Source: CAVUOA01 sp963742955 (GTDB lineage: Bacteria; Bacteroidota; Ignavibacteria; Tepidaquicellales; OLB5). Taken from it: a DNA stretch of 64,000 nt. This document shows, piece after piece, positions 1-9,535 of this stretch; the stretch's first letter is position 1, and every line of letters starts with the position of its first letter. The notes below the pieces were generated by a model. That model was not told the origin of the DNA and did no database searches. It saw only the letters and a list, made by a program, of their open reading frames with translations. A program made the position numbers and the translations under genes. Location: positions 310,001 through 374,000 of the forward strand of contig CAVUOA010000008.1 in the NCBI GenBank assembly GCA_963742955.1. The letters run 5' to 3'.

Positions 1-306
1 CTCGAAGAACCCATCAGGCAGATAGTTGATAACGCAGGAATCGAAGGCTCGGTTGTAGTAAATAAAGTTAAAGAAGGAAAAGATGATTACGGTTTTAATG
101 CGCAGACTGAAGAATACCAGAACCTGATTAAAGCAGGCGTTATTGACCCGACCAAAGTCACAAGAATTGCTCTTGAAAATGCTGCATCAGTTGCTTCAAT
201 GTTATTGACAACTGAAGCTGTTATTTGCGAGAAACCCGAAAAAGAAAAACCGGCTCCGATGATGCCTCCGGGCGGCGGATACGGTGATATGGGCGGAATG
301 TATTAA
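1..306 (+). CDS. groL: Chaperonin GroEL, C-terminal 101 residues (5' partial)
   Basis: The open frame enters from the left edge in frame 1 and ends at TAA 304-306. The residues match the end of the GroEL equatorial domain: a stretch reading GVIDPTKVTRIALENAASVA is followed by MLLTTEAVICEKPEK and a glycine/methionine-rich tail ending GGYGDMGGMY. GroEL forms the double-ring ATP-dependent folding chamber in the cytoplasm with GroES. The GGM-type flexible tail is typical of bacterial GroEL. The start and most of the gene lie outside the window. A hairpin with a T-run follows at 346-379. Identification is secure. Confidence 0.97.
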   Translation, partial: LEEPIRQIVDNAGIEGSVVVNKVKEGKDDYGFNAQTEEYQNLIKAGVIDPTKVTRIALENAASVASMLLTTEAVICEKPEKEKPAPMMPPGGGYGDMGGMY

Positions 307-345
307 GAGGATTAGAAGATATAAGATTAAAAGATTGGAAGATTA

Positions 346-379
346 AATCCCTCCGACAAACAACGGGGGGATTTTTTTT
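346..379 (+). terminator. Rho-independent terminator after groL
   Basis: The stem AATCCCTCC (346-354) pairs with GGGGGGATT (365-373) with one G-U pair across a 10-nt loop. It runs into eight T residues (372-379). It lies 40 nt after the groL stop, in the right orientation to end that transcript. Confidence 0.8.
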
Positions 380-529
380 ACTTTATTTCTCTTTGGTTTG
401 TTTAATTAATAAAAATTTAAGATTTTAAGAACAGTTATACAATACGTTATATCTCATTTTGAAAGGCATAAGCCCTTCACTGCTTCTGTTGAAAATTTTA
501 GAATTTTAAACCGGAAGGAGAGGTTCAAA

Positions 530-1176
530 ATGAAAGCTCTAAAAACCTTACTGATTATTCTTGCCTTATCATTTCTAGCATTCAGTTCATGTAATAAACA
601 ATCAGATAAAGATAATCCGAAAAGAAACAGCGCCTGATACGTTAACACAAAAGCTTGACCCGCAGGTTGAAGCAGTGTTTGCAAATGTTAAACCTCGAAC
701 CAATTACCGATACTTCAATTGCTCCGGAGGGATTCAGCGGAACGCTTAACGAAGTTCTGCTTGAATACATTGAAATGAAACAGTCGCTCTCGAAAAACGA
801 CAGCACCAAAGCGCTGATGAAAGCAAACCAGATTAAGAGAACGCTTTCAAACATTAAAACCACAGGTCTGGATGACAAGATGAAAGGAAAATGGGATGAT
901 GAATCTGCTAAGATTGAAAAATGCTGCAAAGAAGTTACACTGACTGAAAAGATCGATAACCAGCGCAAAGCATTTTCAAAGCTTACCGATATTATGAGAG
1001 ATATTGCAAAGGATTTCGGATTTAAAAACAGGACTGTATACCTGGTTTACTGTGATGATAAAAATGCCGGCTACTGGCTTGTTGATACAAAGGATATCGA
1101 TAATCCTTATCTTGGAAAGCTGAACACAGGTGAAAAACCCTGCGCCGAAGTTAAAGAAGCATGGAAGTTTGAATAA
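530..1176 (+). pseudogene. DUF3347-like exported lipoprotein, frame broken twice
   Basis: A start at ATG 530 with an upstream GGAGAGG ribosome site gives a lipoprotein signal peptide (MKALKTLLIILALSFLAFSSC, lipobox Cys at residue 21). That frame closes at 635-637. The continuation ETAPDTLTQKLDPQVEAVF lies in the next frame from about 624, and the rest lies in the third frame from about 690 to 1176. Both shifts are +1, as expected from two inserted bases, the first near an A-run at 620. The C-terminal part (GYWLVDTKDIDNPYLGKL and a closing CAEVKEA) resembles DUF3347 proteins, which often accompany metal-efflux systems; the function is unknown. The family call is from remembered pattern, not a search. 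It converges on the phospholipase-D-like gene at 1182. Confidence 0.6.
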
Positions 1177-1181
1177 GTAAT

Positions 1182-2400
1182 TTATTCTTTTTTCCTCGGT
1201 GTGTAGGTTTTATCAGGCTCGATAAAATGAGTGTAGGGACCGTTCCATCCCTTCATGAAAATATTTTTTACATCGGATGCAAGCCTGGTATTCTCAGCTT
1301 CAACACCAACGTTTCTTGTATTGGTGAAATAACTTTTTTCGGCGTTCGCCGTTCCAATCCAGCATTTATTTTCATCGGCAACTGCATATTTTAAATGTTC
1401 AACTCTTGCATAAGGCAGGTGCCCGCCTGACCATTCGGGAATTGAGCTGTATTTAACTTCAATATTTATAATCGATGCAAGTCTCTTCAAGTCACCGATT
1501 GCAAAATCGCCTATACTCCAGTCTGATACTATCAGTTTAACTTTCACTCCTCTGGCTGCAGCGTTAACAAGCGCGCTGTCTAATACGTAATAGCCGCCTG
1601 ATTTGAGAGAGGTCTTGTATGTAAGAAACTGGAGGCAAACTTCTTCTTTTGCTGAATCTACCATTCTAATTAAATTTTCCTCATCGCTCAAACTATTCAT
1701 CAATATATCAGGCGGCAGGACTCATTGTGGGATGAATTACAAGTGTATCATAATACGAATCATAAATCTTATAAACAGATTTAAATCCGCCCCCGGGAAT
1801 AATCCTGGGCCATGGAATTCCGTCATTCTGTTCGCAGTAAATCCAGTCGTTATAGAAAAGGCAATTGTAAATTTTCACAATCTCGGGAACTGCAATTCTA
1901 ACTCCCAGCTCATGAATATGATTTACTGCCCGCCAGTCAAAATTCTGGCTGCCCATGAACATCTCTGTTGTATCAATCATAAAAAACTTAGCGTGCTGAA
2001 TTCCTCCTGCCAAGCCTGCCGAAATCAATTACGTGCTTAGTAATATTGGGGCTTGAGGCTTCCAAAAGGCATTAACATCATCCGGATAGGTTTGAAAAAA
2101 CTTTGAATCAACAATAATATTAACTTTCACTCCCCTTTTAGCTGCGTTAACAATTGCGTCAAGAATATCCTCAAGCATTTCACCTTTCTCGCTTGTAATA
2201 TAAAACTGCTCGATATTAATCTGGTATTTAGCTGAGTTGAGCATCTCCAGCCAGACTTCATGCGTATTTCTTATATCGGGATTATCCAGAACGGTTTCTT
2301 CGGGAATGCTTTCTACAAGTTCAAATGTTCTGTTTTGACCAAAAACAACAGATACAACAATTAACAGTGAAACAAATATATTTCTATATTTTATTTTCAT
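1182..2400 (-). pseudogene. Exported phospholipase D-like protein (two HKD motifs), frame broken
   Basis: Three successive minus-strand frames together make one PLD-family protein. 2400-2029 holds a signal peptide (MKIKYRNIFVSLLIVVSVVFG) and the start of the first PLD domain. 2028-1708 holds the first catalytic motif, HAKFFMID. 1703-1182 holds the second, HLKYAVAD. Both fit HxKxxxxD, so the active site would be complete if the frame were restored. The first break is an in-frame TAA at 2029-2031; the second is a one-base shift near 1704. PLD enzymes cleave phosphodiester bonds of lipids or nucleic acids through a covalent histidine intermediate. The substrate here is unknown. The gene starts directly after the SDR gene that ends at 2401, so the two are probably co-transcribed. 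Confidence 0.75.
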
Positions 2401-3114
2401 TTATTTCCTTGGGTTGGCAGGTCTTATTTCAATTTCATTCACGGTTGCATTCTGCGGCAGCGCTGCCGCGTATAATATCGAATCGGCAATATCATCTGGA
2501 GTAAGCATACTTTCGGATTTAAGCTCGCTGGAATCTTCGCGGAAGAATTCTGTGTTCACACTGCCCGGGCAGATTGCAATAACTCTGATGCCGTGCTTCC
2601 TGACTTCAAACATAATTGAGCGCGAGAGACCCATTACGCATGTTTTGTTGCGGAATATATTGCTCCGCCCGGTACCCCGTTTTTGCCTGCTATTGATGCA
2701 AGTTAATGATAGTTCCTTCTTTTTGTTTTATCATGTATGGAAGCAAATCACGAGTTAAAATGTAAACTGCTCTCACATTGGTTGCAAACATTTCGTCAAA
2801 ATCTTTATTGGTTGAATTAACAAAATCATCAAAATTCCAAAGCCTGCATTGTTAACAAGAATATCAACTCGCTTAAATTTATTTATAGTTTCATCAATCA
2901 GCTTTTTAATCACAGCTTCATCCGAAATATCACCCGGGATTGTTAAGATTTTATTTTTGAATGATGAATTTTCTTCAATAAATGAATCAAGGTCAGATTT
3001 AGTCCTTGAGTTCAGCGCAATACTTGCGCCTTCATTAAGAAACAGCTTAGCTGCTGCCCTGCCGATTCCTTTTCCGGCGCCGGTAATTACCGCGATTTTA
3101 TTTTCGAGCTTCAT
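2401..3114 (-). pseudogene. Short-chain dehydrogenase/reductase, frame broken
   Basis: The N-terminal part (3114-2773) has the Rossmann nucleotide motif TGAGKGIG and the NNAG motif of classical SDR enzymes. The C-terminal part (2634-2401) has the PGSVNT segment. The middle, including the catalytic pair YSATK (Tyr-x3-Lys), can be read only by changing frame between about 2775 and 2635, and a further shift is needed just before MGLSRSIM. At least three indels are required. The corrected length, about 238 residues, is normal for the family. SDR enzymes use NAD(P)H to interconvert alcohols and ketones; the substrate cannot be told. The next upstream gene on this strand is also an SDR. Confidence 0.8.
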
Positions 3115-3143
3115 ATTGATAACTATTTATTCTAAATATAACA

Positions 3144-3171
3144 GTAGGTCAAAGGCATGACTTTGACCTAC
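3144..3171. repeat. Perfect palindrome between the two SDR genes
   Basis: GTAGGTCAAAG (3144-3154) and CTTTGACCTAC (3161-3171) form an 11-bp perfect stem with a 6-nt loop. It sits in the 101-bp gap between the two minus-strand SDR genes. It could be a transcript hairpin or a small dispersed intergenic palindrome. There is no clear T-run on either strand. Confidence 0.55.
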
Positions 3172-3215
3172 ACAATAAATTGTTCTACTTTAAAAGAAAT
3201 ATTGCTAAAAACTTC

Positions 3216-3925
3216 TTACAAGTCCCCCTTCAATGGCCTTATAACTACATCTTCAACAACTACTTTTTTCGGTTGGTTAGCTGTGTTAACAATGATGTCT
3301 GCAACTTCAACAGGTGAAAGCATACGGTTTTTATACCGGGCGCGCATTTTTGAATCCCACATAGGTGTATCAATACTGCCCGGCAGAATGTTTGTTATCT
3401 TAATGTTAAACCTTCTCACTTCTTCACGCAGCGAATTTGCAAGCGCAAGCAATCCTGCTTTTGAGGCTGCATATACAGAGCTGTCTTCAAATGCCGAGCT
3501 GGCAGCAACAGAAAGAATGTTAATGATGTGCCCTCTTTTTTCTTTATCATCAGCGGAAGTACAGCTTTTATCATAAGAAAACTGCCGCGCAGATTCGTAT
3601 CCATTATATAATCAAATTCATAACTCTTTGTATCAAGTAATGACTTAAATACGGTTACCCCCGCATTGTTAACGATAATATCAATTGTTCCGCACTTCTC
3701 AAGGATTTTCTTTTTAGTCGAAAGGACGCTTCGTTCAGACTGCACATTGCAAACGAAAGCGTAGGCCTCATGCCCTGTGAATTTGATTTCGTTTACCAGC
3801 GCTACAAGACGTGATTTGCGCCTGGCAGTTGCAACTACAATATAACCTGATTTTGCAAACGCTTTAGCCGATTCAAATCCAATACCGGTTGATGCGCCGG
3901 TTATCCATACTACTTTTTCACTCAT
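3216..3925 (-). pseudogene. Short-chain dehydrogenase/reductase, one frameshift
   Basis: It starts with MSEKVVWITGASTGIG, the SDR nucleotide-binding motif TGASTGIG, followed by NNAGVTVF. After a run of six A residues near 3540 (minus strand) the correct continuation HIINILSVAASSAF, with the catalytic YAASK motif, moves to another frame that runs to 3216. One missing base in the A-run would explain this. The corrected product is about 236 residues, a normal SDR length. The enzyme is a cytoplasmic NAD(P)-dependent oxidoreductase of unknown substrate. It is likely first in a minus-strand group with the next SDR and the PLD-like gene. Confidence 0.8.
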
Positions 3926-4083
3926 AAAAAATATTAAGGGTTTGAAAGAACCTGCAGAAGGTAAATAAATTTCCCTTCCGCTTTTACTATTTCAATAAAC
4001 TATAAGTTATGTTTTTAAGTAAAGCTTCTTCCAAACCTACCGGCACACATCAGCACCCATCCGCAATTGTGCCTGCTAAATAA

Positions 4084-5667
4084 TTACTTACTGTATTCGC
4101 CCCAGACTTCTCTTAACACGTTCGAAATCTCACCTATAGAGCAATAGCTCTCAACACAATTCAATATAAAAGGAATAATATTATCCTGCTTCGCTGCAAC
4201 GCTTTTCAGTTCCGCAAGATTTTTCTTTACCAGTTCGTTATCTCTTGAGTTCTTAACTTTCTCAAGTTTTTCCTTCTGAGTTTTCTGAATTGAATCGTCA
4301 ATCTTCAGAAGGTTCATAACATCTTCTTCTTTTTCTTCGAATTTATTTACACCGACTATGATTTTTTCGTCTTTCTCAATAGCCATCTCGTAGTCATAAG
4401 CGCTTCTTGCTATTTCTTCCTGCTGGAATCCAAGCTCGATGCACTTCACTGCGCCGCCCATGTTTTCAATCTTATCGAGATATTCCCATACGCCTTTTTC
4501 AATTTCATCCGTAAGATACTCTATATAATACGAGCCTGCAAGAGCATCTACGGTATCGGCTATTCCGCTTTCATATGCAATAAGCTGCTGAGTGCGGAGT
4601 GCTATTCTGACAGAATTTTCTGTCGGAAGAGCAAGAGCTTCATCTTTTGAATTAGTATGAAGTGACTGGCACCCGCCGAACACAGCCGCCATCGCTTCTA
4701 CTGTTGTGCGGATAATATTGTTATCGACTTGCTGGGCAGTAAGTGTAGAACCCGCTGTCTGGCAATGGAAACGGAGCATCATGCTCTTCTCGCTTTTTGC
4801 CTTGAAACGTTCCTTCATTATTTTTGCCCAGATTCTTCTTGCTGCGCGGAACTTTGCTATTTCCTCAAGAAAGTTCGCATGCGCATTGAAGAAGAATGAT
4901 AGCCGCGATGCAAACTGGTCAACGTCAAGTCCGGCTTTAATTGCAGCTTCAACGTAAGCAATTGCATCGGCAAGTGTAAATGCAACTTCCTGCACGGCGT
5001 TTGAGCCTGCTTCACGGATGTGATAACCGCTGATGGAAATTGTGTTCCAGCTTGGCAGGTTGTCTCTGCACCATGCAAAAATATCGGTTATCAGCCTCAT
5101 CGAGGGTTTGGGAGGATAGATGTAGGTTCCTCTTGCAATATATTCTTTTAATATATCGTTCTGAATTGTGCCAGATATTTTTTTCAGGTCTGCGTTCTGC
5201 TTCTTTGCAATTGCAGTGTACATGCAGAGCAGTACTGCAGCAGTTGCATTAATTGTCATTGAGGTTGTAATATCCTGAAGCTTGATTCCGTCGAACAGGA
5301 TTTCCATATCTTTAAGCGTATCTATTGCAACGCCGACTTTTCCAACTTCGCCTTCAGCAATGGGGTCATCGCTGTCATAGCCGATTTGAGTCGGTAAATC
5401 AAAAGCAATCGAAAGCCCTGTTGTTCCCTGTTCAAGCAGATATTTGTAGCGTTTGTTTGATTCTTCAGCTGAACCGAATCCGGCATACTGGCGCATAGTC
5501 CAGAAGCGGCTTCGGTACATGATTTCGTGAACTCCCCGTGTAAACGGGTATTTGCCCGGTGTGTTTAGTTTTTCTTTGTATTCCTTCGAGTCGTTCTCTA
5601 AGTAAGGAGGAATTTCAATACCAGAGTCTGTGGTGAATTTAGTTTTGCGTTCTTTAATTTGCTTCAT
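4084..5667 (-). CDS. Methylmalonyl-CoA mutase, large (catalytic) subunit without B12 domain
   Basis: This 527-residue protein has the family landmarks TMRQYAGFGSAEESNKRY, GLSIAFDLPTQIGYDSD, SGTIQNDILKEYIARGTYIY, SISGYHIREAGSNAVQE and HCQTAGSTLTAQ. The two residues known to separate methylmalonyl-CoA mutase from isobutyryl-CoA mutase are the mutase type here: Tyr in RQYAG and Arg in EYIARGTYIYPP. It interconverts succinyl-CoA and (R)-methylmalonyl-CoA with adenosylcobalamin. The cobalamin-binding domain is absent, so a separate small subunit must be encoded elsewhere; none is in the window. The start is ATG 5667; a TTG nine bases upstream is less likely. The gene stands alone. It fits a propionate or succinyl-CoA branch of amino-acid fermentation. 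Confidence 0.93.
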   Translation of the reverse strand: MKQIKERKTKFTTDSGIEIPPYLENDSKEYKEKLNTPGKYPFTRGVHEIMYRSRFWTMRQYAGFGSAEESNKRYKYLLEQGTTGLSIAFDLPTQIGYDSDDPIAEGEVGKVGVAIDTLKDMEILFDGIKLQDITTSMTINATAAVLLCMYTAIAKKQNADLKKISGTIQNDILKEYIARGTYIYPPKPSMRLITDIFAWCRDNLPSWNTISISGYHIREAGSNAVQEVAFTLADAIAYVEAAIKAGLDVDQFASRLSFFFNAHANFLEEIAKFRAARRIWAKIMKERFKAKSEKSMMLRFHCQTAGSTLTAQQVDNNIIRTTVEAMAAVFGGCQSLHTNSKDEALALPTENSVRIALRTQQLIAYESGIADTVDALAGSYYIEYLTDEIEKGVWEYLDKIENMGGAVKCIELGFQQEEIARSAYDYEMAIEKDEKIIVGVNKFEEKEEDVMNLLKIDDSIQKTQKEKLEKVKNSRDNELVKKNLAELKSVAAKQDNIIPFILNCVESYCSIGEISNVLREVWGEYSK

Positions 5668-5774
5668 ACAGTACAAAATTACACTACAAAAATAGCATGA
5701 ATTGTTGTGAGATTCAATTTAAATCGTAAGTAACATTCTGTAATTAAAACAATTTATTTTTAAATATAAGTCTT

Positions 5775-5799
5775 GTCATCCTGAACTTGTTTCAGGAAC
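5775..5799. repeat. Intergenic small palindromic repeat (CCTGAA/TTCAGG type)
   Basis: CCTGAA (5780-5785) and TTCAGG (5791-5796) flank a 5-nt loop inside the 246-bp gap between the mutase gene and the next plus-strand gene. The surrounding text, starting GTCATCCTGAACTTG, resembles short palindromes found scattered in many bacterial genomes. Only one copy is visible here, so the repeat call rests on general knowledge. Confidence 0.4.
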
Positions 5800-5913
5800 T
5801 CCTTTTTAACCGGTATTTGCATTTCCATAAATTTATCTCTATCTTGACGGAACTTTAAATTGACATATGAGTTTTAATAACTAAACTAATAAATCCTCAA
5901 AAGGAGTCTTCAA

Positions 5914-6381
5914 ATGAAAAATAAATTCATCATCTTTGCCTCTGCTGTTCTTATGCTGACACTTGGCTTCCTGTATGTGAACCATAATTATATCTCAGCT
6001 AATGATAAGGACGGCAAAACCCAGTGCACCAATATGTCCGGCTGCACGAACATGTCCGGCTGCTCACAGCATAATCAACACACAATCAAAGCCGGGGGTG
6101 AATGGTCTTCGTACGAGTTTACAACCGATAAAGCCTGCTGTGATGAAATGCAGAGCTCGCTGAAATCCGAACTAATGAGCGTTGCAGGAGTAAAGGATGT
6201 TAAGTTCAGCTCCACATGCACCGTTTCTAAAATGACTAACGTCAGCATTTATTATTCTGCAAGCGAAACAAGCCGGGAAACACTTGCTTCTTATGTTAAG
6301 GATAAAGGTATGGACTGCAGCGGATGTGATAAAAAAGACTGCCCGCTGAAGAACAAAAAAACATCCGGCAAAAATATTTAA
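5914..6381 (+). CDS. Exported Cys-rich protein, HMA-like
   Basis: 155 residues with a strong ribosome site (AAGGAG, 10 nt before ATG). An N-terminal hydrophobic segment (residues about 4-24) acts as signal or anchor. A tandem six-residue repeat TNMSGC follows at about residues 39-50. The middle (SSLKSELMSVAGVKDVKF...) has the alternating helix-strand look of a heavy-metal-associated (HMA) fold, with the Cys pair ACC at its start in place of CxxC. The tail carries a second Cys cluster (CSGCDKKDC). Together these suggest a periplasmic or membrane-anchored metal-binding or thiol protein, but the function is unproven. It stands alone with its own terminator and is about 22 kb from the copper island. 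Confidence 0.6.
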   Translation: MKNKFIIFASAVLMLTLGFLYVNHNYISANDKDGKTQCTNMSGCTNMSGCSQHNQHTIKAGGEWSSYEFTTDKACCDEMQSSLKSELMSVAGVKDVKFSSTCTVSKMTNVSIYYSASETSRETLASYVKDKGMDCSGCDKKDCPLKNKKTSGKNI

Positions 6382-6401
6382 CTGCTGATTTCGATTTTTA
6401 A

Positions 6402-6433
6402 GGGATTGGTTTATAAGCCGATCCCTTTTTTTT
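6402..6433 (+). terminator. Rho-independent terminator
   Basis: GGGATTGG (6402-6409) pairs with CCGATCCC (6418-6425) with one G-U pair. An eight-base T-run follows at 6426-6433. It is placed 20 nt after the stop of the Cys-rich gene. Confidence 0.85.
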
Positions 6434-6543
6434 GTTTCATTTTGTGTTAACATTTATCTCCTTTTAGTTTAATCAAAACTCATTATTTTACTGCGTAATC
6501 ATCAATTCGTAAATAGTTAATTTGAAATTTGTAATTAAAAGAA

Positions 6544-7969
6544 ATGCTTCCCGAAAAATTTTTAATAGAAAACAAATCAGAAGAGTCAAACAAATCCAGA
6601 CCAATAATTAACCCATTCACAAACGAAACTGTTGCCGAAGTATTCGTGCCCGATGAAAAACAGTTCGAACGCGTCAGTAAATTACTTGCCGGGAGCTTTT
6701 GAAAAGTTCAGGCAAACACCTGCATATGTAAAATCAGAATTATTATACAAAGTCTCACAAAAAATATCAGAGCGTAAAGACCGTCTTGCTAATCTTATTA
6801 CTACCGAAACCGGAAAGCCGATTAAATTTTCAAAAGTGGAAATAGAGAGAGCCATATTGACATTCCGCCTCGGCGCAGAAGAAGCAGTGCGAATAAACGG
6901 TGAGGTAATTCCGCTGGATCTACTCAAAGGCTCGGAAAACAAAATGGGGATTGTAAGAAGATTTCCCATCGGATTGATTCTCGGAATAACTCCTTGGAAC
7001 TTCCCCGTTAATCTCGTTGCTCACAAGGTTGCTCCTGCTCTTGCTTCATCAAATGTAATCCTTCTCAAGCCGTCTTCTAACTCACCGCTATGCGGAATTG
7101 AAGTCGGGAAAATTGTACTCGAAGCCTGTGAAGAACTAGGTTTGGATTTCTGTCCGATAAACGTTCTGCCGCTCGGAGGCGCCGAAATGGATAAACATGT
7201 TTCAGATGAACGGATAAAAATGATTAGTTTCACCGGAAGCTCCGATGTTGGATGGAAAATGAAATCCAAATCTGCAAAACAGCGTGTATCACTGGAACTT
7301 GGCGGCAACGCAGGTGTAATAGTTGATGAAGATGCCGATATAAATACCGCTGTTTCTAAGCTTCTGATTGGGGGATTTTCTGCTGCGGGACAAAGCTGTA
7401 TTTCCGTTCAGCGGATTTATGTGCATGAAAACATTTATAATGATTTCAAAGAACTGTTAATATCGGAAGCGAAGAAAATTAAATTCGGCAATCCCTTTGA
7501 AGAAGATACAATCGTTGGACCGATGATAACAGAACAGGAAGCTAAACGCGCAGAAGAATGGATAGCTGAAGCGCATAATACCGGAGCTAATGTTCTTACC
7601 GGGGGCGAAAGAAACGGCGCTGTGCTTGAACCAACAATTATTGAAAACGCGCCAAACAAAGCTAACGTAAAATGCAGTGAAGTCTTTGCACCTGTTATGA
7701 CAATTGAGCCTTTCAGTAAATTCGAAGATGCTGTTTCGGAAATTAATAACTCACGATTCGGATTGCAGGCAGGCGTATTCACAAACGACATAAAGAAAAT
7801 ACTTTACTCCTATAATAATATTCATACAGGCGGTGTTGTAATTAATGATGTTTCGGCTTACCGCATGGACTCCATGCCTTACGGAGGAACAAAGGACTCC
7901 GGCAATGCGCGCGAGGGTGTTGCATATGCAATTAAGGAAATGACTGAAGAAAAGATATTAGTGGTTTAA
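6544..7969 (+). CDS. Aldehyde dehydrogenase family protein, one frameshift near the N-terminus
   Basis: The bulk of the protein (from about 6690 to the stop at 7969) is open and shows the NAD(P)-dependent aldehyde dehydrogenase signature: GITPWNFPVN, FTGSSDVG, the general-base Glu in LELGGN and the catalytic Cys in AAGQSCIS. The proper N-terminus starts at ATG 6544 (MLPEKFLIENKSEESN...) in another frame. The two frames join at 6690-6697, where one extra G in CGGGA breaks LLAGAFEKF. Corrected length is about 474 residues, normal for the family. These cytoplasmic tetramers or dimers oxidise aldehydes to acids; the substrate (semialdehyde or simple aldehyde) is not clear. Two terminator-like hairpins follow. 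Confidence 0.88.
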
Positions 7970-8007
7970 TACCCCCACCCCATAACTTGAAGTTATAACA
8001 AGTTATG

Positions 8008-8033
8008 AAAGTGCCTCAAAAACGGCATTTTTT
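8008..8033 (+). terminator. Terminator-like hairpin after aldehyde dehydrogenase
   Basis: AAAGTGCC (8008-8015) pairs with GGCATTTT (8024-8031), with one G-U pair, and continues into T residues. It is the first of two similar hairpins 40 bp apart. Confidence 0.6.
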
Positions 8034-8047
8034 AAAACCAAGTAATC

Positions 8048-8072
8048 AAAGTGCCCTTGAAATGCGCTTTTT
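8048..8072 (+). terminator. Second terminator-like hairpin
   Basis: AAAGTGC (8048-8054) pairs with GCGCTTT (8064-8070), with one G-U pair, followed by TT. The left arm begins with the same AAAGTGCC as the hairpin at 8008, so the pair may be a local duplication. The remaining part of this 329-bp gap (8073-8298) is AT-rich; I see nothing more in it than the ribosome site AAGGAG before the next gene. Confidence 0.5.
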
Positions 8073-8298
8073 ATTTCTAACATATTGATATTTCAAAGAA
8101 CTCAGTAAAATCCCGCACAGGGCAAATGTAACTGATTATTTCAGGTAAGTCAAGTCAATTAATCTTATATATGATAATTATTTGAATGTCCTGATTTTTT
8201 GGCATTTATTTATTTTTCTAATTGACCAATATTGATGCAATCTCCTGCACATCCTGTAAAAAAGATTTTCTAAACATTTCTTTTAAAAAGGAGCAAAA

Positions 8299-8904
8299 AT
8301 GAAACTCACATCATTTGCAGTCATTGCACTTCTGCTTATCTCAATCACGTCAGACTCACAGACAATTAAAACGAAAAGCATTTATGCGAAGCAAAAGACA
8401 TTTGAAATCGGCGGGGATATTATGATTAACTCAATTGAATATACTTTCGAAGAAAGCAATTATAATATGTACAACGGCAGCCATACAACTACAAATATAA
8501 TAATTGACGGTACTGTCGGGATGTTTGTAATCGACGGGTTGAAGCTTGCGCTTGAACCGGCCATTCAATTAAGCTATTCTGAAGGCAGCTCATGGAACCA
8601 GTCAAAAATATATTTTTCACCTGAATACATTCTGAACATGAAAAGCAATGTTTATCCTTATTTAGGCGGTTCAGCCGGTTATACTTCCCAATCTTATTCC
8701 GGAAGCAGCTCTGCAACCCACGGAGGGTTCAGCTGGGGATTAAAAGGCGGGATAAAAATAAACGCATTTGGAAATGCGCTTATTAATGTTGGAATTTCAT
8801 ATTTCCGCGAAAAATATGACTACTCAGATTCATTCAGTGGAGACGTTAAAAACCATTATAACATTTTAGCTCTTAAGGCAGGATTATCAATATTTTTTAA
8901 ATAG
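8299..8904 (+). CDS. Small outer-membrane beta-barrel protein
   Basis: 201 residues with a good ribosome site (AAAAAGGAG). A signal peptide (MKLTSFAVIALLLISITSDSQ) is followed by alternating short beta-strands rich in Ser, Tyr and Gly, such as YLGGSAGYTSQSYSG and WGLKGGIKINAFG, ending in ALKAGLSIFFK. The length and pattern match porin-like eight-stranded barrels of the OmpW/OmpX size class. No enzyme motif is visible, so a structural, adhesive or transport role cannot be chosen. It is convergent with the gene at 8984, with a palindrome between them. Confidence 0.7.
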   Translation: MKLTSFAVIALLLISITSDSQTIKTKSIYAKQKTFEIGGDIMINSIEYTFEESNYNMYNGSHTTTNIIIDGTVGMFVIDGLKLALEPAIQLSYSEGSSWNQSKIYFSPEYILNMKSNVYPYLGGSAGYTSQSYSGSSSATHGGFSWGLKGGIKINAFGNALINVGISYFREKYDYSDSFSGDVKNHYNILALKAGLSIFFK

Positions 8905-8931
8905 GTATAAACATAGATTTTATTTTAAGGC

Positions 8932-8959
8932 CCTGACAGGATTCCAAAGTCCTGCCAGG
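8932..8959. repeat. Intergenic palindrome CCTGACAGGA/TCCTGCCAGG
   Basis: CCTGACAGGA (8932-8941) and TCCTGCCAGG (8950-8959) form a 10-bp stem with one mismatch and an 8-nt loop. It lies between convergent genes. It may act as a bidirectional terminator, or be one of the common dispersed CCTG.CAGG palindromes. Confidence 0.5.
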
Positions 8960-8983
8960 TCTTACTGTTTAATAGAATTCGTT

Positions 8984-9328
8984 CTATGCCGCTGAATCAA
9001 TCATCATAACTGGCATAGGTCCCGGCGGCGGCGCTGAGAGGTCAATTCCGTGAATCTCACTTACCTTTTTAGTAAACCATTTTGTAAATTCATCGTCTCC
9101 GCTGGCAAATTTAGAGAATGCTTCCTGCGGATTCTCACCCTCAAGCGTAACAATTATCATTTCACCCATCGGTGTTACCTGGTGAAATGACCTTTCTCTC
9201 ACTCCTAATTTTTTTCGTGACACCTGATAAGCGGATTTGTACTTTCCGTTTAAATCATTTAAAAAATTCTTCAGCTCCCCCTCTTTACCTTTTACAACGG
9301 GTACGCACATTGCAAATAATTTAGACAT
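8984..9328 (-). CDS. Small conserved-looking protein, possible alpha-beta barrel fold
   Basis: 114 residues starting at ATG 9328, chosen because ATAGGAGG lies 7-12 nt upstream; a longer reading from 9382 lacks such a site. The text MSKLFAMCVPVVKGKEGELKNFLND, then VTPMGEMIIVTLEGENPQEAFSKFA, resembles dimeric alpha-beta barrel (antibiotic-monooxygenase-like or EthD-like) small proteins. The C-terminus is a proline-rich tail (SAPPPGPMPVMM). I do not recognise a precise family. No signal peptide is present. It is a single gene. Confidence 0.6.
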   Translation of the reverse strand: MSKLFAMCVPVVKGKEGELKNFLNDLNGKYKSAYQVSRKKLGVRERSFHQVTPMGEMIIVTLEGENPQEAFSKFASGDDEFTKWFTKKVSEIHGIDLSAPPPGPMPVMMIDSAA

Positions 9329-9509
9329 GATTAAAAACCTCCTATAGTTAGTTAAATTTTTAAATATTACAGAATATACCAATGTTTGTTTGGAATGTCA
9401 AAAAAATAACTAAACTGTGTCTCCAGCATAAGGTATTTTAATTTACGGAAAAAATAAACTGACCAAGAAATTCACGGAAAACTTAATGCAGCCGCTACTG
9501 AGCATTTTT

Positions 9510-9535
9510 GTCATTGCGAGCGAAGCGAAGCAATC
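9510..9535. repeat. Short dispersed repeat of the TCATTGCGAGCGAAGCGAAG type
   Basis: The 26-bp stretch begins GTCATTGCGAGCGAAGCG and ends CAATCT. The same words occur as intergenic repeats in many unrelated bacteria. It is the only copy seen here. It lies in the 783-bp gene-free stretch 9329-10111. That gap otherwise holds only the gdhA control region and AT-rich sequence without a recognisable gene. Confidence 0.5.

Noticed and set aside
2026..2034. In-frame TAA inside the PLD-like gene as a sign of stop-codon reassignment or read-through
   Set aside because: Intact genes all around use TAA, TGA and TAG as normal stops, and the same gene also has a frameshift near 1704. Error or decay is simpler.
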